A program made the translations under genes and the position numbers. From JAOUEA01 sp963734685 (lineage in GTDB: Bacteria; Actinomycetota; UBA4738; HRBIN12), in assembly GCA_963734685.1 (NCBI GenBank), contig CAVTIC010000007.1, positions 372,001 through 436,000 on the forward strand: 64,000 bases of DNA. Direction: 5' to 3'. Shown piece by piece: positions 47,132-59,115 of the stretch. The notes beneath the pieces were generated by a model. That model was not told the origin of the DNA, made no database searches, and saw only the letters and a list, made by a program, of their open reading frames with translations. Positions within the stretch are counted from its first letter, which is position 1, and each line of letters begins with the position of its first letter.

Positions 47132-50014
47132 ATGTCAACCGTGCGCATCCCGGCGCGTCAGCGCCGCTGGCCCGCGTTCGTGATCGGGGGACTGGTCGGC
47201 CTGGCGCTTCTGTTCACGATCATGTCGACCTTCTACGTCGACCTGCTGTGGTTCCGTGAGGTCGACCTCACCCAGGTGTTCTGGACCGAGTTGCGCACGA
47301 AGGCGGTTCTCGGTCTCGTCTTCGGACTCCTCTTCTTCGCCCTGCTCTTCGCGAACCTGCTGATCGCGCGCCGCATCGCGCCGCCCCCGCTGCGGTTCCT
47401 CACGCCCGAGCAGGAGGCCGTGGAGCGGATCCGCATGGCGTTCGAGCCCTTCCTCGGCTGGCTCGTGCCGGCCGCGGCTGCGGTGTTGGCGTTGCTGGTC
47501 GGCATCGGGGTGTCCCGGCAGTGGCAGGTGTTCCTGCTGTGGCGGCACTCGAGCGGTGTGGTCTTCGGCAACCCCGAGCCGTTGTTCCACCGCGATCCGG
47601 CCTTCTACATCTTCAGCCTGCCCTGGTTGGAGTTCCTGCAGGGGTGGCTGTTCTCATCACTCGTGGGCATCACGTTCCTCACGGCGATCGCGCACTTCTT
47701 CTGGGGCGGCATCCGTCCGCAGGCGCGAACCTGGGGGGAGCGGGTCGCTCCCGCGACGCGCGCGCACCTCTCGGTGCTGCTCGGTGTGATCATGCTGATC
47801 AAGGCGTGGGGGTACTACCTGGGTCGCTTCGACCTGCTCGGTTCGCGGCGCGGGGTCGTGCAGGGCGCGTCCTACACCGACGTGAACGCCCAGCTCCCGG
47901 CGCTCAACTTCCTGATCATCGCGGCGGTGATCTGCGCGCTGTTGTTCTTCGCGAACATCGTCCGGCAGCGGTGGGCGCTGCCGATCATCGCCGTGGTCGT
48001 GCTCGCGGCGGTCTCGGTGCTGCTCGGAACCGCGTACCCGGCGTTCGTGCAGCGGTTCCGCGTGGCGCCGCAGGAGTTCCAGCGGGAGCAGAAGTACATC
48101 GAGTACAACATCACGGGCACGCAGACCGCGTTCGACATCGAGCCCGAGGGGATCGAGGCTCCGCCGGAACAGACATATGAACCGCAGGTGACGACGGCGG
48201 ACCTGCGCACGAACGAGACCACGGTCTCGAACATCCGGCTGTGGCGGCCCACGATCCTCGGGCAGAACTTCCAATCGCTGCAGCGCTTCCGGTCGTTCTA
48301 CGAGTTCCGCGACGTCGACGTCGACCGCTACGACATCGACGGTGAGCGCAACGTGCTCATGGTGTCGGGTCGCGAGGTGGCACAGGCGGGCATCCAGGTT
48401 GAGGCTCGCACGTGGCAGAACGAGCACCTCGTGTTCACGCACGGGTACGGCGCCGTCGCGGCCAGGGTGAACACGGCGAACGCCGAGGGTGCGCCGATCC
48501 TCACGCTCGCCGACCTGCCTCCACCGCCAACCGACGTGCCCACGCTCGTGCAGCCGCGCATCTACTACGGCGAGGGAGATCCGGGCGACGCCTCGTTCGT
48601 GATCACGAACTCGAAGACCCCCGAGCTCGACTACGAGGGGGCTCCTCCCGGCTACGTGTACGACGGCGACGGCGGCATCGAGATCGGCAACGTGCTCCAG
48701 CGGTCGCTGTTCGCGTGGCGGTTCCGGGACGTGAACCTGTTGATCTCGGGCCAGATCGTGCCGACGAGCCGCATCATGATCTACCGCGACATCTACTCAC
48801 GGGCGCCGAAGCCCGTGCCGTTCCTGACCTTCGATCGCGATCCGTACCTCTCGATCGTGGGCGGCGACCTCGTGTGGATCTGGGACGCATACACGAGCAC
48901 GAACGAGTACCCGTACTCGGAGTCGGTGAACCTGCAACTGGCGACGCAGGACCCCGGAGTGCCGTCGGCGCTCGTCAACTACATGCGGAACGCGGTCAAG
49001 GTCACGGTCGATGCCTACGACGGCACGATGACCTACTACGCAGACCTCAGCGACCCGATCATCCAGGTGTGGGATCGGGTGTACCCAGGGCTGTTCACCG
49101 ACATGACGACCGCCCCCGAAGAGCTGCGAGCGCACTTCCGCTACCCCGAGAACCTGTTCCAGGTGCAGGCCACGCAGTACGCGAACTACCACGTGACGAG
49201 CCCCGAGGTCTTCTACCAGAAGCAGGACCGCTGGGAGGTCCCGGCCGATCCGACACAGCAGTCCTTGGAGGACGGCACGACCACGGTCACGTCGACGTCG
49301 GGCGGTCCGAGGTTGCGTCCGTACTACCTGCTGATGCGGGCGCCGGGTGAAGACGCGGAGGCATTCCAGCTGGTGCTGCCGTTCGTGCCGGAGGGCCGTC
49401 AGAACATGGTGGCGTGGTTGGCGGCGAGCTCCGACCCCGAGACCTACGGGCGATTGGTCTCGCTCGAACTACCGGCCTCGGAGAACGTGCCGGGGCCGTC
49501 GATCGTCTTCTCGCGCATCAACCAGGACCCGCAGTTCTCGGCGGAGCGGACGCTGCTGGGACAGGGGGGGTCGCAGGTGCTCTTCGGCGACCTGCTCGTG
49601 ATCCCGATCGAGAACTCGTTCCTGTACGTGCAGCCGGTGTACGTGCAAGCCAACCAGTCGGCGGCCGTCCCCGAGCTCAAGCGCGTGGTCGTGGTCAACG
49701 GCGACGTCGTCGGTGTCGGCCAGACGCTCGACGAGGCACTCGCTGCGGCCGTCGAGGGAGAGACCGGCACAGGTGGCGGCGGGGAGCCGGGGGGCGGCGT
49801 CGATCGCACGGTCGCCGAGCTGCTGGCGGAGGCTGCGGACCACTTCGCCGCGGCCGATGCGGCGCTGCGCGAGGGTGACCTCGCGACCTACCAGCAGGAG
49901 ATCGAGGCGGCCCAGGAGCTCGTGGCGCAGGCGCTCGAGCTCTCCGGCGAGGTACCGGCCGGAAGCACGACCGCCTCGCCGAGCCCGTCGGCGTCGGCGT
50001 CGCCGTCGCCGTAG
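47132..50014 (+). CDS. UPF0182 family large membrane protein
   Basis: 960 residues, intact. Seven hydrophobic segments in the first 300 residues (FVIGGLVGLALLFTIMSTFY; VFGLLFFALLFANLLIARRI), then a long extracytoplasmic domain (YIEYNITGTQTAFDIE; WRPTILGQNFQSLQRFRSFY) and a C-terminal coiled region (AAADAALREGDLATYQQEIE) with a Ser/Pro tail. Widespread in actinobacteria, function unknown. A ribosome site GAGGAGGAA precedes the ATG by 12 bases. Confidence 0.92.
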   Translation: MSTVRIPARQRRWPAFVIGGLVGLALLFTIMSTFYVDLLWFREVDLTQVFWTELRTKAVLGLVFGLLFFALLFANLLIARRIAPPPLRFLTPEQEAVERIRMAFEPFLGWLVPAAAAVLALLVGIGVSRQWQVFLLWRHSSGVVFGNPEPLFHRDPAFYIFSLPWLEFLQGWLFSSLVGITFLTAIAHFFWGGIRPQARTWGERVAPATRAHLSVLLGVIMLIKAWGYYLGRFDLLGSRRGVVQGASYTDVNAQLPALNFLIIAAVICALLFFANIVRQRWALPIIAVVVLAAVSVLLGTAYPAFVQRFRVAPQEFQREQKYIEYNITGTQTAFDIEPEGIEAPPEQTYEPQVTTADLRTNETTVSNIRLWRPTILGQNFQSLQRFRSFYEFRDVDVDRYDIDGERNVLMVSGREVAQAGIQVEARTWQNEHLVFTHGYGAVAARVNTANAEGAPILTLADLPPPPTDVPTLVQPRIYYGEGDPGDASFVITNSKTPELDYEGAPPGYVYDGDGGIEIGNVLQRSLFAWRFRDVNLLISGQIVPTSRIMIYRDIYSRAPKPVPFLTFDRDPYLSIVGGDLVWIWDAYTSTNEYPYSESVNLQLATQDPGVPSALVNYMRNAVKVTVDAYDGTMTYYADLSDPIIQVWDRVYPGLFTDMTTAPEELRAHFRYPENLFQVQATQYANYHVTSPEVFYQKQDRWEVPADPTQQSLEDGTTTVTSTSGGPRLRPYYLLMRAPGEDAEAFQLVLPFVPEGRQNMVAWLAASSDPETYGRLVSLELPASENVPGPSIVFSRINQDPQFSAERTLLGQGGSQVLFGDLLVIPIENSFLYVQPVYVQANQSAAVPELKRVVVVNGDVVGVGQTLDEALAAAVEGETGTGGGGEPGGGVDRTVAELLAEAADHFAAADAALREGDLATYQQEIEAAQELVAQALELSGEVPAGSTTASPSPSASASPSP

Positions 50015-50023
50015 GGCGAGAGG

Positions 50024-51583
50024 CTACGGCTGAGGCAGGCGGAAGCCGAGATCGGCATCCACGTCGGCGACGTCCATCTGGGCCTTCTGCAGGTGGCCAG
50101 AGTAGTCCCAGTTCATCGCCTGCCACCTCGTGAACTGATCGAGGACCCAGATGCCCGACTGGCGCGAGCCGTTCCCGCTGCGGCCGTTGCCTCCGAACGG
50201 GAGGTGCGCCTCAGCGCCCGACGTCGAGTTGTTCACGCTCACCATGCCGGCCGAGATGCGCTCGCGGAACCGGAACACGCTGAGCGGGTCGGTCGTGTAG
50301 ATGCTGCTGGACAGGCCGTAGCCGTGTCCGTTCGCGAGGGCGATCGCCTCGTCGAAGGTCTCGAACGTCGCGACCCCCACGAGCGGGCCGAACGTCTCCG
50401 TCGCGGCGAGGTCGTCCTCGCTCCGCACGCCGTCGACGATCGTCGGGTGGTAGTAGAGACCGGCCTCGGGGTCGCCGACGAACCCCTCCCTGGGGTTGGC
50501 GGCGGAGATGCGGCCGGTGCCGGTCGAGCCGAGCAGCGTGTGGTGGGGCCGGACGAGCTCGAGCCAGGTCTCGAACCGGTCGCAGAAGCGGGAGGAGATC
50601 ATCGGCCCGTACAGCACGTCCTCGGTCGGGTCGCCGATCGGCGCCTGCGACACCGCCTTCGAGAATCGGTCCAGGAAATCGTCGTGCACGTCCGTATGCA
50701 CGATCGCGGTGCCGAGCGAGGTGCACCGCTGGCCGGCGGTGCCGAACCCGCTGAACAGCGCTCCCTCCACCGCGAGGTCGAGGTCGGCGTCGGGCATCAC
50801 GACGAGCGGGTTCTTGCCGCCGAGCTCGAGGCAGGGGGTCTGCAGGTGGCGGCCGGCGAGCTCCCCGATGCGACGGCCCACGTCGGTGGAGCCGGTGAAA
50901 CCGATCTTGTCGACGAGTCCGGCCTCGAGCGCCTGCTCGATGCCTGCGAACGTGGATGGCCCATCGGCGAGCACCATCGAGAACACGCCTCCGGGCAGTC
51001 CCGCATGGAGCAGGAGCTGCGAGAACGCCTCGGCGGTGGCCGGCGTGTACTCGGCCGGCTTCCACACGACGGCGTTCCCGGCGACGAGCGCCGGCACGAT
51101 GTACCAGCTCGGCACGGCCACGGGGAAGTTGCCCGCCGTCACGATCGCGGCCACGCCGACGGGCGTTCGGAACGTGAACAGCTGCTTGTCGGGCATCTCG
51201 CTCGGCACGGTCTGTCCGTAGAGGCGGCGGCCCTCCGAGAGGAAGAAGTTGCAGGTATCGACGACCTCCTGCACCTCACCGCGCGATTCCTTGATCGGCT
51301 TGCCGATCTCGCGCGTGATCAGCCGGGAGAGGGCCTCGGCGTTGTCCTCGACGAGGCGGCCGAACTGCTGCACCGCCCTGCCGCGCACGGGTGCGGGGGT
51401 CGCCGCCCAGCCGCGCTGGGCCTCGCGCGCGGCGCGGCTCGCGGCGACCACCGTGGCCGCATCGCCGAGCGCCGCCTCGACCACGATCTCGTCGAGCCGC
51501 GCCGGGTTCGCGATCGTGAGGGTGCCGCCGGGTTCGCCGTCGACGGGCGTTCCACCGACCAGTGACCTCACCGTGCGCGTCAT
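50024..51583 (-). CDS. Aldehyde dehydrogenase family protein
   Basis: 519 residues. NAD(P)-dependent oxidation of an aldehyde. Catalytic Cys in FGTAGQRCTSLG, general-base Glu in CLELGGKNPLV, cofactor loop GFTGSTDVGRRIG, and the N-terminal fold signature TAGNFPVAVPSWYIVPALVA. The PFGGNGRSGNG-type end resembles semialdehyde dehydrogenases acting on amino-acid or sugar-acid intermediates; the exact substrate is open. ATG at 51583. Convergent with UPF0182. Confidence 0.9.
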   Translation of the reverse strand: MTRTVRSLVGGTPVDGEPGGTLTIANPARLDEIVVEAALGDAATVVAASRAAREAQRGWAATPAPVRGRAVQQFGRLVEDNAEALSRLITREIGKPIKESRGEVQEVVDTCNFFLSEGRRLYGQTVPSEMPDKQLFTFRTPVGVAAIVTAGNFPVAVPSWYIVPALVAGNAVVWKPAEYTPATAEAFSQLLLHAGLPGGVFSMVLADGPSTFAGIEQALEAGLVDKIGFTGSTDVGRRIGELAGRHLQTPCLELGGKNPLVVMPDADLDLAVEGALFSGFGTAGQRCTSLGTAIVHTDVHDDFLDRFSKAVSQAPIGDPTEDVLYGPMISSRFCDRFETWLELVRPHHTLLGSTGTGRISAANPREGFVGDPEAGLYYHPTIVDGVRSEDDLAATETFGPLVGVATFETFDEAIALANGHGYGLSSSIYTTDPLSVFRFRERISAGMVSVNNSTSGAEAHLPFGGNGRSGNGSRQSGIWVLDQFTRWQAMNWDYSGHLQKAQMDVADVDADLGFRLPQP

Positions 51584-51618
51584 GCGCCGATGGTAGTCGC
51601 GACGAGCGACGACGACCC

Positions 51619-51993
51619 CTATGAGGCCGGCGGCAGCTGCTGCACGCTCCAGGCGTTGCCGTCGGGATCGCTGAAGAAGACGAACGAGCCCCACGGGAAC
51701 ACCTGCACCTCGCTCGCCTCGACCCCGCGGCCCACGAGCTCGGCCCTGGCGACCTCGATGTCGTCGACCACGAGCTGCAGGCCTGCGACCGAACCGGGAG
51801 GCCTGTCGGACAGCCCGGTACCGATCGCGATCGAGCACGCGGACCCCGGCGGCGTGAGCTGCACGAAGCGCAGGTCGTCGGAGACGGCGTGATCGTGGTC
51901 GACGGTGAAGCCGGCTCGATCAGCGTAGAACCGTTTGGCGCGATCGACATCGGACACCGGCACGTTCACGAGTTCGAGCTTGAAGTCGGTCAT
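51619..51993 (-). CDS. VOC (glyoxalase-like) family protein
   Basis: 124 residues with two beta-alpha-beta-beta-beta units (KLELVNVPVSDVDRAKRFYA; LQLVVDDIEVARAELVGRGV; SFVFFSDPDGNAWSVQQLPP). Family members are glyoxalases, dioxygenases or drug-binding proteins. ATG at 51993. Upstream of the aldehyde dehydrogenase on the same strand and possibly co-transcribed. Confidence 0.8.
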   Translation of the reverse strand: MTDFKLELVNVPVSDVDRAKRFYADRAGFTVDHDHAVSDDLRFVQLTPPGSACSIAIGTGLSDRPPGSVAGLQLVVDDIEVARAELVGRGVEASEVQVFPWGSFVFFSDPDGNAWSVQQLPPAS

Positions 51994-52100
51994 CCTCGAG
52001 ATCGTATCCCCCGGCTCCGACACGATGCCATCCCGCCGCGAGCCGGCTCATCAGTGCCGGTAGGCTCGAGGACGACCTGCGAGTTCCATCGAGGTGGTGC

Positions 52101-52872
52101 GTGGAGGGGTTGGATCGAGATTCGGTGACGCAAGTCCTCGCCGAGGCGGGTTGCGTCGCTGCCGACGAGGAAGCCGATGCACTCATCCGGGCTGCCGCCG
52201 GTGACCGTGACGTGCTCGCTGACTTGGTCGCTCGTCGCACCGATGGTGAGCCGATCGCGTGGCTCACTGGGGTGGTCATGTTCTGCGGCGTCAGGCTGTC
52301 AGTCGCACCCGGCGTCTACGTGCCTCGGTGGCAGACCGAGCCGCTGGCGCGACGGGCGGTGACGCTCCTTCCGGCGGGGGGAGTGGCCGCGGATCTCTGC
52401 ACGGGCGCTGGGCGCGATCGCGGCCGTGCTGGCCGCGGCCGTGCCGACGGCGCGGGTGATCGCGACGGAACTCGACGACAACGCGGTTCGATGCGCCCGG
52501 CGGAACGGCGTCGAGGTGTTCCAGGGCTACTTGGACGATCCGCTGCCCCGGGTATTCGAGCATCGCGTCGACGTGTTGACGGCCGTGGCGCCGTACGTGC
52601 CGACGGATTCGATCCGCCTGCTCCCGCGCGACGTCCAGACGTTCGAGCCACGGCTCGCGCTCGATGGCGGGCTCGACGGCATGGACCTGTTGCTCGAGGT
52701 CGTGAGGAGGAGCACGAGGTGGCTGCGTCCGGGTGGATGGCTCCTCTCGGAGTTGGGTGGCGACCAAGCCGAACCGATCGGGGAGCTGCTGCATGAGCTC
52801 GGATTCGAGGGGATCGACGTCATGACCGACGACGACGGCGACCCGCGCGCGATCTGTGCCCGTCTCGGTTAG
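52101..52872 (+). CDS. HemK/PrmC-like methyltransferase with altered NPPY motif (one frameshift)
   Basis: About 256 residues if an extra base near 52402 is ignored. N-terminal helical domain followed by a class I SAM-methyltransferase: ADLCTGAGAIAAVLAAAVPT (SAM loop), IATELDDNAVRCARRNG, and VAPYVPTDSI where PrmC enzymes have NPPYVP. Loss of the first Asn and Pro makes Gln N-methylation of release factors doubtful; it may act on another target. GTG at 52101. Confidence 0.7.
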
Positions 52873-52916
52873 GCGTCCCGAGAACGCTCGCCTCCGTGTC
52901 CGTCTCGAGGCGCCGG

Positions 52917-52944
52917 TTGACATATACCGATATAGACATATGAT
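52917..52944 (+). promoter_or_regulatory. Near-consensus promoter with palindromic operator before arsR-type gene
   Basis: -35 TTGACA (52917-52922), 16-bp spacer, -10 TATGAT (52939-52944), then 7 bases to the ATG. The spacer and -10 form an AT-rich inverted arrangement CATAT-N12-ATATG in otherwise GC-rich DNA, a natural site for an ArsR-type repressor to cover RNA polymerase. Confidence 0.6.
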
Positions 52945-52951
52945 TGGCGGC

Positions 52952-53308
52952 ATGGCGCGAGTGGCGACGACGGCAGATGCGTTCAACGCGGTGGCCGAGC
53001 CTCGGCGCCGGCAGATCCTGGATGTGCTTGCCGGCGGGGAACGACCCGTGAACGACCTCGTCGTGCAACTGGGCCTGGCGCAGCCGCTCGTGTCGAAACA
53101 CCTGCGGGTGCTGCGGGAGGTGGGACTGGTGGATGTGCGGGATGAAGGGAGGCAGCGCATCTACCGGCTCAACGGCCCCTCGCTCAAGCCCATCCACGAC
53201 TGGGTGAAGAACTACGAGCAGTCGTGGGCGCAGCGCTTCGATCGGCTGGATGTCGTGTTGGAGGAACTCAAGGAGAAGGAGGAAGGAGATGGTGGCGGTG
53301 GCGAGTAG
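52952..53308 (+). CDS. ArsR-family transcriptional regulator
   Basis: 118 residues. Winged HTH: FNAVAEPRRRQILDVLAGGE then NDLVVQLGLAQPLVSKHLRV and EGRQRIYRLN. No cysteine metal site is present, as in the subgroup paired with AHSA1 proteins (SdpR-like). The ATG at 52952 lies 7 bases after the -10 box. The downstream AHSA1 gene overlaps its end by 20 bases, so the pair is one operon, probably self-regulated at the operator above. Confidence 0.85.
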   Translation: MARVATTADAFNAVAEPRRRQILDVLAGGERPVNDLVVQLGLAQPLVSKHLRVLREVGLVDVRDEGRQRIYRLNGPSLKPIHDWVKNYEQSWAQRFDRLDVVLEELKEKEEGDGGGGE

Positions 53309-53783
53309 TGGCACAGCCGTGGTGACGCTCCCGACGGACACGCAGATCCTGATCACGCGGGAGTTCGACGCACCCAGGCACTTGGTCTACGAGGCGTGGA
53401 CCACGCCCGAGCTCATCAAGCGTTGGTGGAGCGGGGAGCGGGGCGAGGTCACGATCGCCGACGTCGATCTGCGGGTCGGTGGCATGTGGCGCTACGTCAT
53501 GGTTTCGAACGGTGGATTCGAGGTGGCGTTCCACGGCGAGTACCGGGAGATCGTCCCGAACGAGCGCGTCGTCACGACCGAGGTCTACGAGGGCGTGCCC
53601 GAAACGGACGGAGACGTGGTGTGCACGTACACCTTCACCGAGAAGGACGGGCGCACCACCCTCACGCTCCTCGTGGACCACCCGAGCAGGGAGATCCGTG
53701 ACATGGTCATCGACTCCGGCATGGAAGGCGGTATGCAGGAAGCGTTGGACCACCTCGAGCAGGTCGCGGTCTCGCTCGGCTGA
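53289..53783 (+). CDS. SRPBCC/AHSA1-domain protein
   Basis: 164 residues. Helix-grip fold (ILITREFDAPRHLVYEAWTT; RWWSGERGEVTIADVDLRVG; TLTLLVDHPSREIRDMVIDS) with a hydrophobic pocket for an unknown ligand. ATG at 53289 with GGAGGAAGGAG before it, overlapping the arsR-type gene. ArsR plus AHSA1 pairs are common, and the SRPBCC protein may carry the signal that releases the repressor. Confidence 0.85.
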   Translation: MVAVASSGTAVVTLPTDTQILITREFDAPRHLVYEAWTTPELIKRWWSGERGEVTIADVDLRVGGMWRYVMVSNGGFEVAFHGEYREIVPNERVVTTEVYEGVPETDGDVVCTYTFTEKDGRTTLTLLVDHPSREIRDMVIDSGMEGGMQEALDHLEQVAVSLG

Positions 53784-53837
53784 GCAGGCTCACGCATCAC
53801 GTATCACCTGGACGACGTTCCGGATCGGCGAGTGGAC

Positions 53838-54341
53838 TTACGACGACGGCATCCGCTCGACCACGCGGCCAACCTCGATGCCGTAGTCCCATACATCGAT
53901 CGAGGGCGGATCCACTCCGAGCGTGCTGAGGGCGGTGCAGACCTGGCTCCGATGATCGGTTCCGTGGTGCAGTGCTTGGGCGAGTCGGATGCCGATCGTC
54001 GCGTCCCTCTCGAAGTTGCTCTCGTCGACGTCGGTCACGAACGCATCCGGATCGAGTTCCTGCGAAAGGAGCCGCGACCAGGCGGCATGATGGCTCTCGC
54101 ACACGGCCCGAAGCTCGGCGAGCTCGAGGTCGTCCACGTCGACGAGCACAGCGCGGTCGTCGGTGATCATGAACAGGTAGAAGGCGTCACCGTCGACGAA
54201 GTGGCGCACGGTCTCGAGGATCGAGCCGTACGTTCCAGGAACCGGTGTGGCCAGCTGCTCGGGGCTCAGGACCAGGCACGCATCGATGAGTCTCGTCGTC
54301 GCCCAGGCGTGATGGCCGAACGCGTCCTCGAACCCTCTCAT
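53838..54341 (-). CDS. DinB-family protein
   Basis: 167 residues. Four-helix bundle with the three metal-ligand His positions of DinB/YfiT proteins (SILETVRHFVDGDAFY; HHAAWSRLL; ALHHGTDHRSQV). Members include thiol-dependent S-transferases using mycothiol or bacillithiol; this one is not further assignable. ATG at 54341. Confidence 0.8.
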   Translation of the reverse strand: MRGFEDAFGHHAWATTRLIDACLVLSPEQLATPVPGTYGSILETVRHFVDGDAFYLFMITDDRAVLVDVDDLELAELRAVCESHHAAWSRLLSQELDPDAFVTDVDESNFERDATIGIRLAQALHHGTDHRSQVCTALSTLGVDPPSIDVWDYGIEVGRVVERMPSS

Positions 54342-54427
54342 CCGGCCACCGTACCAAGGCTTCTTCGAACACCGAGCTGCGACTCTCGAAGGTCTCGAAT
54401 GGTGTCTCTCCGAAGTCCAGCGGTGAG

Positions 54428-55039
54428 TCAGTCCAGCGCGAACGATCCGGTGACGATCTCGCCCGCTGGTTCGTACGTACCGATCACGACCCCGGTGGTG
54501 GAGACCTTGCTGTCGACGAGCTTCAGCCCGGAGGGGATGGTGCCCTCCGAGAACAGGCGTTTGCCGGACCCGATGACGAGGGGGAAGACCCACAGGCGGT
54601 ACTGGTCGACGAGGTTGTGGCGCAGCAGCGTCTGGATCAGGTTCCCGCTGCCGTGCACCTGCAGCTCCGGCCCATCCTCCTTCTTGAGCGCCACGATGCC
54701 GTCTGCCGCGTCTCCCTCGATCAGGACCGAGTTGCTCCACTCCAGCGTGGGATGACTCCGCGACGCGACGTACTTGGTGGCGTCGTTGAACAGCTTGGCG
54801 CCGTCCTCCTCTGAGGCGTGCGGCCAATGGGCGGCGAAGATGTCGTAGGTCTTGCGTCCGAGAACGAGTGCGAACGGTGCGCTCGTCGCCTCGCCCATGA
54901 CCTGACCCATCTGCTCGTCCCAGTAGTTCACCGACCAGCCACCGTGCGCGAAGCCGCCGTCGTCGTCCTCTCCAGGTCCACCCGGGGCCTGCATGACCCC
55001 GTCGAGGGTCAGGAAGGTGCTCACGATCAGCTTCCTCAT
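54428..55039 (-). CDS. Dihydrofolate-reductase-like (RibD C-terminal) protein
   Basis: 203 residues of the RibD_C/DHFR superfamily: MRKLIVSTFLTLDGVMQAPG, LVLGRKTYDIFAAHWPH, LQVHGSGNLIQTLLRHNLVD, PLVIGSGKRLF. Probably an NADPH-dependent reductase of unknown substrate. Strong ribosome site (GGAGGCACGAG) before the ATG. A second member of this family lies at 62686. Confidence 0.85.
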   Translation of the reverse strand: MRKLIVSTFLTLDGVMQAPGGPGEDDDGGFAHGGWSVNYWDEQMGQVMGEATSAPFALVLGRKTYDIFAAHWPHASEEDGAKLFNDATKYVASRSHPTLEWSNSVLIEGDAADGIVALKKEDGPELQVHGSGNLIQTLLRHNLVDQYRLWVFPLVIGSGKRLFSEGTIPSGLKLVDSKVSTTGVVIGTYEPAGEIVTGSFALD

Positions 55040-55195
55040 CTCGTGCCTCCGTTCGATCGGATCCAGGCGGCGGATGCTACAGGGCCTGAACAGGTCGAGG
55101 ACGTCGGCGGAGCAGACCGGGCCAGAGCGGACGCGGAGTGGGTGGGGCGCCAGCGGCGCTGGGCAACTCCGGGGCGACGTGGCACGATTGCGCAG

Positions 55196-55645
<450 letters not shown>

Positions 55646-55650
55646 CCGCC

Positions 55651-56063
55651 ATGGACATCACCATCTATTCAGGCCTACCTCCCGCACGACGACCCGGACG
55701 CCGCTCTGGCCTTCTACCGCGACACCCTCGGTTTCGAGGTCCGCAACGACGTCGGGTACGAGGGGATGCGCTGGATCACGGTCGGCCCCGCCGACCAGCC
55801 CGGCACGTCCATCGTCTTGCATCCGCCGGCCGCCGACCCCGGCGTCACCGACGACGAGCGTCGCACGATCGCCGAGATGATGGCCAAGGGCACGTACGCC
55901 GGCATCAACCTGGCCACGAAGGATCTCGACGGCACCTTCCAGCGGTTGCAGACGCGGCGACGTCGAGGTCGTGCAGGAGCCGACCGAGCAGCCGTACGGC
56001 GTTCGCGACTGCGCCGTCCGCGATCCCGCGGGCAACATGATCCGCATCCAGGAGCTGCGCTGA
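55651..56063 (+). CDS. VOC-family protein (two frameshifts)
   Basis: About 136 residues: MDITIYS, frame change near 55670, AYLPHDDPDAALAFYRDTLG ... GMRWITVGPADQPGTSIVLH, frame change near 55955, then DVEVVQEPTEQPYGVRDCAV ending RIQELR. Both changes look like one extra base. A glyoxalase-like fold; pairing with a domain-only AraC regulator is common for such proteins. Confidence 0.7.
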
Positions 56064-56127
56064 GCCGTCCGGCGATCGCCCGGGGTCACGCGCACCGCGA
56101 TCCACCGTTCACGAGGAGGTACTCGCG

Positions 56128-56598
56128 ATGGCTGAGAAGGGAACCACGAAGAAGGTCACTCGGAAGTCCGCCAAGCGCACGGCGGCATCGTCGAAGGGAT
56201 TCACGGCTGAGGAACGGGCCGCGATGAAGGAGCGCGCCCAGGAGTTGAAGGCAGAGGCGACCAAGGCGGACGGGGAGAAGGCCCTGCTGGCGAAGATCGC
56301 CGAGATGAAGGGGACGGATCGCGCCATGGCCACGCGGCTCCATGCGATCATCACGGCCGCCGCGCCGGCCCTCTCGCCGAAGACCTGGTACGGGATGCCC
56401 GCGTACGCCAAGGACGGCAAGATCGTCTGCTTCTTCCAGAGCGCAGAGAAGTTCGACGCGAGGTACGCGACGTTCGGCTTCAGCGACGAGGCGAACCTCG
56501 ACCAAGGCGCCATGTGGCCGACCTCCTGGGCGCTCAGGGAGCTGACCGCCGCCGAAGAGAAGAAGATCGCCACGCTCGTGAAGAAGGCGGTGCGCTGA
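56128..56598 (+). CDS. DUF1801-family protein
   Basis: 156 residues. Lys/Ala-rich N-terminus of about 45 residues, then the DUF1801 core (LHAIITAAAPALSPKTWYGM; CFFQSAEKFDARYATFGFSD; NLDQGAMWPTSWAL). This family includes frataxin-like YdhG proteins and is otherwise uncharacterised. Ribosome site GAGGAGG before the ATG. Followed closely by the UvrA-like gene. Confidence 0.8.
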   Translation: MAEKGTTKKVTRKSAKRTAASSKGFTAEERAAMKERAQELKAEATKADGEKALLAKIAEMKGTDRAMATRLHAIITAAAPALSPKTWYGMPAYAKDGKIVCFFQSAEKFDARYATFGFSDEANLDQGAMWPTSWALRELTAAEEKKIATLVKKAVR

Positions 56599-56603
56599 GG
56601 GGC

Positions 56604-58984
<2,381 letters not shown>

Positions 58985-59115
58985 CCGAGGCTCTCGACAC
59001 CGTGAGACGAGATCTCTCATCAAGCACCCGCGGCTCGGGGAGGCCCACGCTGCCGTGACTCGACTGGCCGCCGCTTGCTCTCGTCTCGGTGGCTACTGAG
59101 TGTCATCATTCGGCG

